Part shown: positions 35,767 to 43,833 of the stretch, piece by piece
Numbering within the stretch: the first letter of the stretch is position 1
Layout of the letters: each line of letters opens with the position of its first letter
Assembly (NCBI GenBank): GCA_934476235.1
Contig: CAKSNL010000005.1
Span: 62,001 to 126,000 of the forward strand
Direction of reading: 5' to 3'
Origin: an uncultured Clostridia bacterium
Lineage (GTDB): Bacteria; Bacillota; Clostridia; CAKSNL01; HGM11501
Length of the DNA stretch: 64,000 bases
Notes under the pieces: generated by a model
What the model was told of the DNA's origin: nothing
The model's input: the letters and a program-made list of their open reading frames with translations, nothing else
The model's database searches: none
Program-made: the position numbers and the translations under genes

Positions 35767-35901
35767 TTACTGCGCTTTTCCGGAGAATTTATTCAAAAGA
35801 ATCATTGAAAGTATTATGACGGCGGTTACGATAAACACGCCGGCAAGCCCCTTTCCGATAACGGGGAGAACATTTAAGAAAGCGTTAACATCAATTTTCA
35901 T
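35767..35901 (-). CDS. 44-residue one-helix membrane protein, likely decarboxylase-pump small subunit
   Basis: A short gene starting ATG at 35901 behind AAGGAGG and ending 10 bases before metY. The protein starts MKIDVNAFLNVLP, has one hydrophobic helix (about residues 11-36, GLAGVFIVTAVIILSMILL) and ends in a short basic tail. Sodium-pumping decarboxylases have a small one-helix gamma subunit (OadG type) next to the beta subunit; position directly downstream of the OadB homolog and this topology suggest that role. It lacks the long hydrophilic tail of classical OadG. Confidence 0.72.
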   Translation of the reverse strand: MKIDVNAFLNVLPVIGKGLAGVFIVTAVIILSMILLNKFSGKAQ

Positions 35902-35913
35902 AATTTATCCTCC

Positions 35914-37050
35914 TTATATGAGCGATGAAACGAGATTGATTATTATGCCTCCGGCAATAACAGAGGCGATCTGACCGGATACGTTGACGCCGATGGAGTG
36001 CATCAGAAGGAAGTTCTGACTGTCTTCCTTCAAGCCCATCTTATGAACGACTCTTGCAGACATCGGGAATGCCGAAATGCCCGCCGCGCCGATCATCGGG
36101 TTTATCTTTTTGTCCTTTTTAAGGAAAAGATTTATAAGCTTTGCAAATAATACACCGCCTGCCGTGTCAAATATAAACGCGACAAGACCGAGCCCTATAA
36201 TCATGAGCGTGTCCTTGGTGAGGAAGTATTCAGCCTGCATTTTGGTGGCAATCGTGATGCCTAAAAACAGAGTGATAAGGTTTGCCAAAACCTTCTGCGC
36301 CGTTTCGGAAAGCGAGTCGAGCACTCCACATTCTCTTATGAGGTTACCGAACATCAAAAAGCCTATGAGCGCAACGCTTCGGGGAGAAACGATGCCGGTT
36401 ATCATTGTGATAACAATCGGGAAGAGAATCTTTGTCCTCTTTGAAATGTTTTTCTGCTCGTAAGGCATCCTTACAAGGCGTTCCTTCTTTGTTGTAAGTA
36501 GCTTTATAACGGGAGGCTGAATGAGGGGAACGAGCGCCATGTAAGAATATGCCGCGACCATAATTGCTCCCAGATATTTAGAGTTAAAATACTGTGCAAC
36601 GAAAATGGAGGTCGGACCGTCCGCCGCGCCGATAATTGCGATGGACGCCGCGTCCTTTATGTCAAACCCGAAAAGCGTGGCAAGCCCGAGCGTGAAAAAG
36701 ATTCCGAACTGTGCCGCCGCGCCGAATATCATGAGCTTCGGATTGGTTAAAAGCGGTCCGAAGTCAATCATCGCGCCGATACCGACGAATAAAAGGAGCG
36801 GGAAAAGCTCGTTGGCAATTCCGGCATTGAACAAAACGTCAATAACGCCCGCCTCCGTCGCACCGTCATAGATCTGATCGACCGCGCCGGACAAGGGAAG
36901 GTTTACCAAAATTGCGCCGAAGCCCATAGGCAAAAGAAGCGAAGGCTCCATGTCCTTTGCGATGGCAAGGTATATCAATACCGCGCCGATCAGCCACATA
37001 ACAGCCTGCTGCCATGTGATGTTTAAGATGTTGGAAAATAATTCAGCCAA
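35914..37050 (-). CDS. Sodium-translocating decarboxylase beta subunit (OadB/GcdB/MmdB family)
   Basis: Integral membrane protein of 378 residues with about nine or more helices. Family signatures are present: FVGIGAMIDFGPLL, SIAIIGAADGPTSIFVAQ, and the C-terminal GISAFPMSARVVHKMG with NFLLMHSIGVNVSGQIAS. These subunits couple decarboxylation of a carboxybiotin to sodium export. No carboxyltransferase alpha subunit or biotin carrier gene is next to it, so the substrate acid (oxaloacetate, methylmalonyl-CoA, glutaconyl-CoA) is open and the partner must be encoded elsewhere. It starts at TTG (37050) behind AGGGGG. It is the first gene after the riboswitch. Confidence 0.92.
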   Translation of the reverse strand: MAELFSNILNITWQQAVMWLIGAVLIYLAIAKDMEPSLLLPMGFGAILVNLPLSGAVDQIYDGATEAGVIDVLFNAGIANELFPLLLFVGIGAMIDFGPLLTNPKLMIFGAAAQFGIFFTLGLATLFGFDIKDAASIAIIGAADGPTSIFVAQYFNSKYLGAIMVAAYSYMALVPLIQPPVIKLLTTKKERLVRMPYEQKNISKRTKILFPIVITMITGIVSPRSVALIGFLMFGNLIRECGVLDSLSETAQKVLANLITLFLGITIATKMQAEYFLTKDTLMIIGLGLVAFIFDTAGGVLFAKLINLFLKKDKKINPMIGAAGISAFPMSARVVHKMGLKEDSQNFLLMHSIGVNVSGQIASVIAGGIIINLVSSLI

Positions 37051-37085
37051 TTAAATATCCCCCTTAAAATGTGAAAATAATTTAT

Positions 37086-37129
37086 AAAAAAGACTTTTAT
37101 CAGAATAGTTCTATTCTGATAAAAGTCTT
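37086..37129 (-). terminator. Riboswitch expression-platform terminator
   Basis: On the minus strand a 19-bp perfect stem (37129-37111 with 37108-37090) is followed by a T-run. Its first bases overlap the last conserved block of the aptamer (GCAAGACTTTT), so aptamer folding and terminator formation can exclude each other. Confidence 0.88.
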
Positions 37130-37212
37130 GCTTTTTAATTCATAAGCGGGCTTTTGTGCCGTAATGACGCCGATGAAACGAGAAATACACTCGTTAGCTA
37201 CTCCCTTTAATC
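37121..37212 (-). ncRNA. yybP-ykoY-like metal-ion riboswitch
   Basis: The minus-strand leader has the conserved blocks in order: AAAGGGAGTAGC (37208-37197), a small hairpin CGAG-N-CTCG, CATCGGCGTCATTACG, GCCCGCTTATGAA, and AGCAAGACTTTT (37132-37121). GGGAGUAGC, GUCAUUACG, GCUUAUGA and AGCAAGAC are the hallmark blocks of the yybP-ykoY family, which senses manganese. Because the gene controlled is a sodium pump, a related cation class such as the Na+-I (DUF1646) riboswitch is a serious alternative I cannot exclude by eye. Ligand binding would be expected to block the terminator and switch the operon on. Confidence 0.75.
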
Positions 37213-37221
37213 ATAACATTT

Positions 37222-37250
37222 ATTATACATATTTATGGTAAAAAAGTCAA
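37222..37250 (-). promoter_or_regulatory. Sigma-A promoter of the riboswitch operon
   Basis: Minus strand: TTGACT (37250-37245), 17 bases, TATAAT (37227-37222). Transcription would start near 37215, just before the first aptamer block. Confidence 0.88.
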
Positions 37251-37267
37251 GAGCAAAAAAATCAAGA

Positions 37268-37291
37268 TTTTTTGTCATCTGTGACAAAAAA
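37268..37291. promoter_or_regulatory. Palindrome, possible operator, before the glycan island
   Basis: TTTTTTGTCA (37268-37277) and TGACAAAAAA (37282-37291) with TCTG between; the core TTGTCA-N4-TGACAA is a 16-bp operator-like site of the kind bound by CRP/FNR-family dimers. It lies between the divergent sodium-pump operon and the island. Regulator unknown. Confidence 0.45.
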
Positions 37292-37312
37292 GTTAAGGAA
37301 TACATACGGTGA

Positions 37313-37331
37313 ATATGTTAAAATAACATAT
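37313..37331. promoter_or_regulatory. Second palindrome before the glycan island
   Basis: ATATGTTA (37313-37320), AAA, TAACATAT (37324-37331): perfect 8-bp arms. It overlaps a possible -10 (TAAAAT, 37319-37324), so binding here would act on initiation. No good -35 box is visible at 17 bases, which suits an activated promoter. Confidence 0.45.
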
Positions 37332-37379
37332 ATAGAACCTTAAATATCAAATATTGAACATTAAGGAAGGGAAATAAAA

Positions 37380-38507
37380 ATGAAAGAAGTCACAATTTTG
37401 GGAAAGCTACCTGACCCGTTTTTAAAAAAGGACGGAACAAAGGTGACTCCCGAGGAGTGGAAAAGCTACAGAAAAGAGCTTTTGGAAAAGACCGTTCACT
37501 TAGCGTACGGCGGCATGCCGCCGAGACCCGAGGAGGTTAAAATAGAGCCGCTTAACGACACAGCGAGAAGCCTTGCCGGAAGGTGGTATAAAATTTATGC
37601 CGGAAAAAAGGAGCACAAGGTGAGCTTTCTTTTGGAGCTTTTGGTTCCGTTTGTACCGGGGAAGGCAAAAACTCCTTACGACCCGTTCGGAGAAGGTGAA
37701 AAATATCCTGTTCTTTTGACGGGGGACGCCTGCTATATGAACTGTGAGAGCGATACCGTCGGCGAGGCAAGAAGGCGCGGATACATAGTTGCAAGGTTTA
37801 ACAGACTGGAGCTTGCGAGCGATCTTAAGGATAAGGGACGCGTCGGCGGTTTATATGACATCTATCCGGAAAACACGGAATTTACCGCGATCTCCGCATG
37901 GGCGTGGGGCTACAGCGTGTGTATGGACGTTTTTGAGAGGCTGTCCTTTACCGACGAAACGGAGGTCGGGATAACCGGTCATTCGCGCGGAGGAAAAACG
38001 GTGCTCCTTGCCGCGGCGACGGATGAGCGCATAAAATATGTGTGCCCGAATAATTCCGGGCTTCACGGGTGTGCGCCGTACCGTTACATGGTGCTGGATA
38101 CCGAGACCGGCAAGAGGACCGAAACGCTTTCCGATATGCTCAGTGCATTTCCGCATTGGATGGGAAAGGGGCTTTGGGACTATGAAGGAAGAGAAAATGA
38201 GCTTCCTTATGACGCTAACTTTTTCGGCACGTTCGTCGCGCCGAGGTATTATCTTCAGTGCGAGGGAATGCAGGATTACTGGATAAATCCGCAGGGCAGC
38301 TATCAGTCCTTTATGGCGGTGAAAAAGGCATTTGACTATCTGGGGTGCTTTGAACATGCCGGTGCGTGGTTCAGACCCGGCGAGCACAGGCATAAGCTTC
38401 CCGATTTCACACAGTTTTTGGATTTCATGGACAGGGCAAGAAAAGGGCTCCCGGTTGCAGAGCACCTTAAAATGAATCCCTATCCTTGTGATGAAGCAAT
38501 ATATTAA
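37380..38507 (+). CDS. CE15-like (glucuronoyl esterase family) hydrolase, cytoplasmic
   Basis: 375-residue alpha/beta hydrolase with the nucleophile elbow GHSRGGKTVLLAA (Ser202), close to the GCSRxGK motif of carbohydrate esterase family 15. The C-terminal part follows the CE15 layout: MQDYWINPQGSY, then KKAFDYLG, and the His in RPGEHRHKLPDFTQFLDFMD (His336). CE15 enzymes split ester bonds between glucuronoxylan and lignin and are usually secreted; this one has no signal peptide, so it may act on imported oligosaccharide esters. RBS AAGGAAGGG. It heads a three-gene run with two secreted proteins. The exact substrate is unknown. Confidence 0.78.
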   Translation: MKEVTILGKLPDPFLKKDGTKVTPEEWKSYRKELLEKTVHLAYGGMPPRPEEVKIEPLNDTARSLAGRWYKIYAGKKEHKVSFLLELLVPFVPGKAKTPYDPFGEGEKYPVLLTGDACYMNCESDTVGEARRRGYIVARFNRLELASDLKDKGRVGGLYDIYPENTEFTAISAWAWGYSVCMDVFERLSFTDETEVGITGHSRGGKTVLLAAATDERIKYVCPNNSGLHGCAPYRYMVLDTETGKRTETLSDMLSAFPHWMGKGLWDYEGRENELPYDANFFGTFVAPRYYLQCEGMQDYWINPQGSYQSFMAVKKAFDYLGCFEHAGAWFRPGEHRHKLPDFTQFLDFMDRARKGLPVAEHLKMNPYPCDEAIY

Positions 38508-38527
38508 TTATTTTAAGGAGGACAAAC

Positions 38528-41290
38528 ATGAAAAAATTAACTTGCATTTTACTGGTTCTTCTGATGGCGCTTTCACTTATAGGCGTGCAGGCGGCGGATA
38601 AAAAGACATATCTGCCGGATGACTCCATAAAATCCGGCGCCGTGAAGGCGGACGGCGGAAAGCTCACGGGATTTTCCGACGGGCAGTATTTCGGCTTTAA
38701 GGGAGTTGACTTAACGGGCATAAAATCCGTCAAGGTCGAGGGAAAAAGCTTTTTCACAGGCTTTAACTGCGAGATTTTTCAGGTCAGAACAGACTCGCCC
38801 AATAGGGAGAGCGAGGTTTTGGGCTATGTTAAGTTTGACGAAGCGGGAGAGAACACCTTTTTGGCGAACTTAAAGGAAATAAGCGGCGTTCATGACGTTT
38901 ATTTTGTTGCACAGTTCATGTCCGGCAATACGGCAAGACATTATGCCGAGGTTTATAAGGTCACGTTTTCCGATGACGTTATACCGGCTTATGAGCCTGT
39001 GCCCGATTCCGCAATAATTGATAATTATTCTGACACCTGGGTGGCAACCGACAGCTTGGGGCAGAGCGTTGCGGATTACGAGGAGACCGGCGCGGTCAGG
39101 GACGACTGCTATGTCGGAATGTTTTTCTGGAACTGGCACGGAAAAAACGATAAGGCGGTTGCATATCTTCCGTGGAAGGTCGTAGAGGAAAATCCCGACG
39201 CGGCAGGAAACTACACGCACAAGGCGTGGGATACCGAGGGATATTTCTTCTGGAACGAGCCGGTTTTCGGATTTTATGATTCGACCGACTACTGGGTGTA
39301 CAGAAAACAGGCGGTGCTTTTGGCAAATGCCGGGGTTGACGTTATTTTCTTTGACAATACAAACGGATCGACTTCCTACTATGAAGCTCTGAATGTTCAT
39401 TACAAGGCATGGCGCGATGCGAGAGAGTCCGGCGTAAATGCTCCCAAGATAAGCTTCTTCACGTCATGGAAGGACGGAAGAGTTGAGGGCATCAAGTTTA
39501 TTTATGAGGAGATATTCAGAGACGGGGAATATTCCGACCTCTGGTTCTATTGGGACGGCAAGCCCTTTATAATCGGGGACAGAGCGTACGTGGATCAGCC
39601 CGATGACCCCAATGACCCCGTTGACGTAGCGCTCACGAAAGAGGCGTTTGACTTCTTTACAATGCGACGTTCGGGGTCAAGAGTATCCGGCGTTAAGCCC
39701 GGAGACACGACAGAGCAGACCGGCGGACAGAAAAGACAGGATGAAATTCAGTGGCTTGACAACTATCCGCAGTACCCCTACAGTGTTGATGAGGAGACCG
39801 GAAGACCGGAGTTCATGTCCCTGGGACTTGCTATAAACGAGTCCATTGTCTGGGGCGTAAGCCAGACGGGTGTGTTCTCAGATCCCTATACAAAGGGAAG
39901 AAGCTACGCTGAGGCGTTCGGCGAAGATCTTTCGGAGAAGGCATATCTTCGCAACTGGTTCTTCCGCGAGCAGCAGTCGAGGGTGCTTGATTCCGACCCG
40001 AGATTTGTTTTCGTGGACGGCTGGAACGAGTGGACCGCCGGAAGGCAGCAGATTTATTCGGGCGTTCCCAATTCATTCGTTGATACATATGACAACAGGG
40101 GAAGCCGAGACATCGAGCCGACCATGGGCGACCTTAAGGATATAAGCTATTCGATGTTTGTCGATTTTGTGAGAAAGTATAAGGGCACGCGCCCTGCTCC
40201 TGTTGCGGGAGATGAAAAGACAATTGATATAAACGGCGATTTGTCGCAGTGGGATTCGGTTACTCCCGAGTTTATCAATGACTATGACAATTACGAGAGA
40301 GATTCCTATGGCTACCGCGACAAGGATACAAGGGAGAAATACCACTATACAACGACCGTTAATAATTCAATCTCCCGCGCAAAGGTATCGCGCGACAGTG
40401 AGAACTTCTATTTCTATGTCAAGACCGTGGAGGATATTAAAGAGGGAACACCCGGCTGGATGAACCTTTATATCAACGCGGACAGAAACTATGCGACCGG
40501 ATGGGAAGGCTATGAGTACACCGTTAACGTAACGGGAGCCGGCAAGATAGCAAAGAACACGGGAACGGACTATTCGTGGCAGGAGATAGGAACGGTTGAC
40601 TATAAGGTATCGGGCAACACGCTCACGGTGAAGATACCCAGGGCGCTGATAGACGAAACCGGCACCGCTGACCTTGAGTTTAAGTGGACGGATTCCGTTG
40701 ACTGCAAGGGCGACCTCGTTCGCTTCTATGCTGACGGCTCAGTTGCTCCGATGGGTAGATTCAATTATCTCTATACGGAAATTCAGCAGACCGCAATTGA
40801 AGGAAACGATAAGGATAACCTTACCGGAACCACGGTAATCGGTGCGGGCAAGGGCAAAATGATCGTTTCCGGCGCTAAGATGAAGGTATATGAGAAGGAC
40901 ACGAGAGTGCTTCCCGTAATGATGAACGGCACGCTCTATATCCCGGCAGAATCGCTTTCTGATATATTGGGTTACGGCAAAACAAAGGTTGAATATGATG
41001 CGTATGACAATATGCTCTTTGTAACGAGCCATGACCTTGAGGGAACGAAGATAACAGACTACAGATGGACGTATACGGTGCTTGGCTCTCTTTCGGGAGC
41101 GATAAACGGAAAAGATACCGTACTTTCAAATCCCGTGACGGCGGTTGACGGCATCATATATGTTCCTGTAACGTATCTTTCGGAAGTGTTCGGTTTGAAC
41201 GTTTTCGATATGGGCGACGGAGTTTACCAGATCACGAAATACACCGCTGACCGCGCACTTATTGACCGTGTACGTTCGCATCTGGGTTAA
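38528..41290 (+). CDS. Secreted multidomain glycan-active protein
   Basis: 920 residues. Order: signal peptide (1-22, MKKLTCILLVLLMALSLIGV then QA/AD), a beta-sandwich resembling CBM6/35 (about 35-148), a probable TIM-barrel glycoside-hydrolase-like domain (165-555; GMFFWNWHG, GVDVIFFDNTNGS, FVFVDGWNEWTAG), a CBM9-like domain (560-750; INGDLSQWD, NLYINADRNYATGW), and a copper-amine-oxidase-N-like domain (775-905). The middle domain recalls GH71/GH99-like barrels, but I cannot assign a family. Strong AAGGAGG site. It is probably extracellular or wall-associated and works with the next gene product, which has the same kind of C-terminal domain. Confidence 0.75.
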   Translation: MKKLTCILLVLLMALSLIGVQAADKKTYLPDDSIKSGAVKADGGKLTGFSDGQYFGFKGVDLTGIKSVKVEGKSFFTGFNCEIFQVRTDSPNRESEVLGYVKFDEAGENTFLANLKEISGVHDVYFVAQFMSGNTARHYAEVYKVTFSDDVIPAYEPVPDSAIIDNYSDTWVATDSLGQSVADYEETGAVRDDCYVGMFFWNWHGKNDKAVAYLPWKVVEENPDAAGNYTHKAWDTEGYFFWNEPVFGFYDSTDYWVYRKQAVLLANAGVDVIFFDNTNGSTSYYEALNVHYKAWRDARESGVNAPKISFFTSWKDGRVEGIKFIYEEIFRDGEYSDLWFYWDGKPFIIGDRAYVDQPDDPNDPVDVALTKEAFDFFTMRRSGSRVSGVKPGDTTEQTGGQKRQDEIQWLDNYPQYPYSVDEETGRPEFMSLGLAINESIVWGVSQTGVFSDPYTKGRSYAEAFGEDLSEKAYLRNWFFREQQSRVLDSDPRFVFVDGWNEWTAGRQQIYSGVPNSFVDTYDNRGSRDIEPTMGDLKDISYSMFVDFVRKYKGTRPAPVAGDEKTIDINGDLSQWDSVTPEFINDYDNYERDSYGYRDKDTREKYHYTTTVNNSISRAKVSRDSENFYFYVKTVEDIKEGTPGWMNLYINADRNYATGWEGYEYTVNVTGAGKIAKNTGTDYSWQEIGTVDYKVSGNTLTVKIPRALIDETGTADLEFKWTDSVDCKGDLVRFYADGSVAPMGRFNYLYTEIQQTAIEGNDKDNLTGTTVIGAGKGKMIVSGAKMKVYEKDTRVLPVMMNGTLYIPAESLSDILGYGKTKVEYDAYDNMLFVTSHDLEGTKITDYRWTYTVLGSLSGAINGKDTVLSNPVTAVDGIIYVPVTYLSEVFGLNVFDMGDGVYQITKYTADRALIDRVRSHLG

Positions 41291-41299
41291 GGAGGGAAA

Positions 41300-43240
41300 A
41301 TGATGAAAAAAATAACAGCTTTACTGCTTTCGGTTTTGCTCGCATTCGGGTGCCTTACCGCGTTTGCCGATAATTCTGACTATGTAGAGGGAAAGACGGA
41401 TTGGGAGGTGAGTGCAACAAGCGCGAAAACGCCCATCACCAATGCATTTGACAATGACCTTTCGACGTTCTGGCATTCTAACTACACCGTAAAAGAGGAC
41501 GGGCAGAATGAAAGAGATCCGATGCCCTACTATGTTGAGATAAAGCTCCCGGTAGTGACTGTGGTTTCGGGCTTTGTATACACTCCGAGGCAGAATGAAA
41601 AATCTCCGTCCGGAAGATTTCTGGAGTACGCACTTTACGCAACGAGCGACAATTCGGAAGATTATATAAAAATATCTTCAGGCAATTTTGAAAACAACGA
41701 CTCTGTAAAGACTGTTGATTTCGGCTATAACATCAAGGTGAAAAACCTTAAGCTTGAGGTAGTATCCGGTGTCAACGGTTATGCGACTATGACGGAATTT
41801 GATCTTGTGAAGTCAAAGAAGGACTATAAAGAGATCTCACCTAAAGAGCTTGCGGCTGAAATTGAGAGAAAGCAGCGCGAAGAGGAGGAAAATTCGCTCT
41901 ATATTATCGGAAAGTCCAAATGGACGGTAACCGCATCGAGCGAAAAATCCTGGGGACCCATCACCAACGCGTTTGACGGTGACCCGGTAACAACGTGGCA
42001 CACGGATTTTGATGATAAGGATTCGTCGAACAGGGACGCTCCTCCTTACACTATAGATATAACACTTCCCGAGGAGAAAACGGTTTCCGGATGGGTATAC
42101 ACGCCCCGTCAGAACACCATCTCAAAGTCCGGCTGGATACTTGAGTATGAGCTTTACGGTTCGGACGGCTCGGAGGATTATATTCTTCTTGATAAAAACA
42201 CATTTGCGGCTAACAGTAACGTAAAGATTGTATCGTTTGACGTTAACGTAACCGTGAAAAAGCTCAGACTTGTGGTTCTGGTCGGAATGAACACCTACGG
42301 CACGATGGGCGAGTTTGACCTTGTCAATAAGAAAAAGGAGTATGACACGGTAGCTCTTTCGGGATACACCGAGTACAAAAAGGAGAACGCAATTTACAGA
42401 ATTGACAATACGGACTTCTCGGCGGAAGCAAACTCGGTCTGGAACAACAATTCCGGAGCAAGGGCGGTTGACGGGATGACGGGCACATACTGGCACGAAA
42501 AGCCCGGAGAAGGCGGACCTTATAAGCTTACCGTCGATATGAACGGAATTCACACCATATCAGGCTTTGAGTATACACCCAGGCAGGACGATATTAAGGG
42601 TCACTGGAAAAAGTTTAACGTTTACGTAGGTATGGATCCCGATAATCTTACCAAGGTTGTTGACGGAAAAGAATTTGAGCCCGACTTCTCGATTAAGAGA
42701 GTTATGTTTGACGAGAGCGTTTCGTGCAGATACATTATGTTCGAAATAACTGAGGCAAACGTTCACTGCGCGGCGGCGGAGGTGACCTTCCTTCAGACAA
42801 AGAAGGCAAGAGAGGCTGAAGGCGTGGCGGAAAGCGAAAAGTATGTTCTCGCGATCGGCAAAAAGTCAATCTCGGTTCAGAAGGGCGAGGAGAGCACGGA
42901 AAAGGAGATTGACGTTGCTCCCTATATCAGAAACGGAAGCACGCTGATTCCCCTCCGCGGACTTTTGGAGGAAATGGGCGCGACCGTTTCATGGAACGGC
43001 GAGGACAAGACGGTTACCGTTGTTAAAGGCGCGACGACGATCGAATTTCAGATATATAATAAAAACGTTAACGTTACAACCGGCAGATACGGAAAGGTGA
43101 GGTATCCTCTCCTGGCACCTCCGGTCATAACCGAATCGAGAACGTTTATTCCGCTGAGATTCGTGTCCGAGCATCTCGGCTATAATGTGGTATGGGACGG
43201 GGATACTCAGACCATAACTATTGAAAGCATTGAAAAATAA
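41300..43240 (+). CDS. Secreted protein with three discoidin (F5/8C, CBM32-like) domains
   Basis: 646 residues: signal peptide (1-23, LLLSVLLAFGCLTAFA), three related F5/8-type-C domains (about 30-170, 200-345, 365-500) each with an ITNAFDNDLSTFWH- or AVDGMTGTYWHE-like start and a SGFVYTPRQ/SGWVYTPRQ/SGFEYTPRQ strand, then a copper-amine-oxidase-N-like domain (530-643; RNGSTLIPLRGLLEEMGATV, RTFIPLRFVSEHLGYNVVW). No catalytic domain is visible, so it is likely a glycan-binding surface protein. It starts 9 bases after the preceding gene; ATG at 41300 or 41303. Confidence 0.85.
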   Translation: MMKKITALLLSVLLAFGCLTAFADNSDYVEGKTDWEVSATSAKTPITNAFDNDLSTFWHSNYTVKEDGQNERDPMPYYVEIKLPVVTVVSGFVYTPRQNEKSPSGRFLEYALYATSDNSEDYIKISSGNFENNDSVKTVDFGYNIKVKNLKLEVVSGVNGYATMTEFDLVKSKKDYKEISPKELAAEIERKQREEEENSLYIIGKSKWTVTASSEKSWGPITNAFDGDPVTTWHTDFDDKDSSNRDAPPYTIDITLPEEKTVSGWVYTPRQNTISKSGWILEYELYGSDGSEDYILLDKNTFAANSNVKIVSFDVNVTVKKLRLVVLVGMNTYGTMGEFDLVNKKKEYDTVALSGYTEYKKENAIYRIDNTDFSAEANSVWNNNSGARAVDGMTGTYWHEKPGEGGPYKLTVDMNGIHTISGFEYTPRQDDIKGHWKKFNVYVGMDPDNLTKVVDGKEFEPDFSIKRVMFDESVSCRYIMFEITEANVHCAAAEVTFLQTKKAREAEGVAESEKYVLAIGKKSISVQKGEESTEKEIDVAPYIRNGSTLIPLRGLLEEMGATVSWNGEDKTVTVVKGATTIEFQIYNKNVNVTTGRYGKVRYPLLAPPVITESRTFIPLRFVSEHLGYNVVWDGDTQTITIESIEK

Positions 43241-43275
43241 CGAAAAGCAGGCTTTTATGCCTGCTTTTCGTCTTT
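43241..43275 (+). terminator. Terminator at the end of the glycan island
   Basis: Perfect 12-bp stem CGAAAAGCAGGC (43241-43252)/GCCTGCTTTTCG (43259-43270) with loop TTTTAT, starting right after the stop codon. The following T content is modest (TCTTTGT). Confidence 0.75.
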
Positions 43276-43283
43276 GTACGCTC

Positions 43284-43775
43284 ATTCCGATGATTATCGG
43301 AGAAATAAGAAGGTATTTAAGAGACTATAATGCAATTCGCGTCAGCCGGTCGGTTCGGGACCTTGCGTATAAGGCAGTCGCAGTCAGGGAGCGGCTTTCC
43401 AACGAAAAACAGGCGGAGGTCACGAACGAGGAGATTGCGAAAGTGCTTGGGGTTGATAAAAAAGACATAGACTCGGCACTTGACGCAATTTCCGATCCGA
43501 TATCGCTTTTTGACCCGGTATATCACGACGGGGCGGACGCGGTGTTTGTCATGGATCAGATATCGGACGAGAAGAATACGGATGCAAGCTGGACGGATTC
43601 AATTGCTCTTTCGGAGGCGATAAAAAAACTGGGCGAGAGAGAAAGAAGGATAGTGAAGCTCAGATTCTACGAGGGGAAAACTCAGATGGAAGTCGCCGAG
43701 GAGGTCGGGATAAGTCAGGCACAGGTGTCGCGCCTTGAAAAAAGCGCGATTGATTCGATGAAGAAAAATATATAA
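43284..43775 (+). pseudogene. sigG: 5'-truncated sporulation sigma factor SigG
   Basis: The frame encodes the C-terminal two thirds of SigG. IPMIIGEIRRYLRDYN, IRVSRSVRDLAYKA, FDPVYHDGADAVFVMDQISD and GKTQMEVAEEVGISQAQVSR align with Bacillus SigG from about its residue 97 to the end. Regions 3 and 4 are kept; region 2, which binds core RNA polymerase and reads the -10 box, is absent. Upstream of the homology there is only the terminator of the secreted-protein gene, with no ribosome site; the frame runs back to a TTG at 43221 without support. The kept part has no stop or frameshift, so truncation looks recent. An ATG at 43290 could start a 161-residue peptide. Confidence 0.85.
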
Positions 43776-43794
43776 TGCTTCGTCGCCGGACGGC

Positions 43795-43833
43795 AAAAAA
43801 ATACAGGCGGAAATAGCCCGCCTGTATTTTTTA
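43795..43833. terminator. Bidirectional terminator between sigG remnant and pdaB
   Basis: ATACAGGCGG (43801-43810)/CCGCCTGTAT (43818-43827) with an A-run before and a T-run after; it serves the convergent genes on both strands. Confidence 0.9.

Noticed and set aside
43221..43283. In-frame N-terminal extension of the SigG fragment
   Set aside because: It translates the end of the upstream gene and its terminator; no ribosome site. A faint likeness to the SigG residues before IPMIIG was too weak to claim a frameshift.
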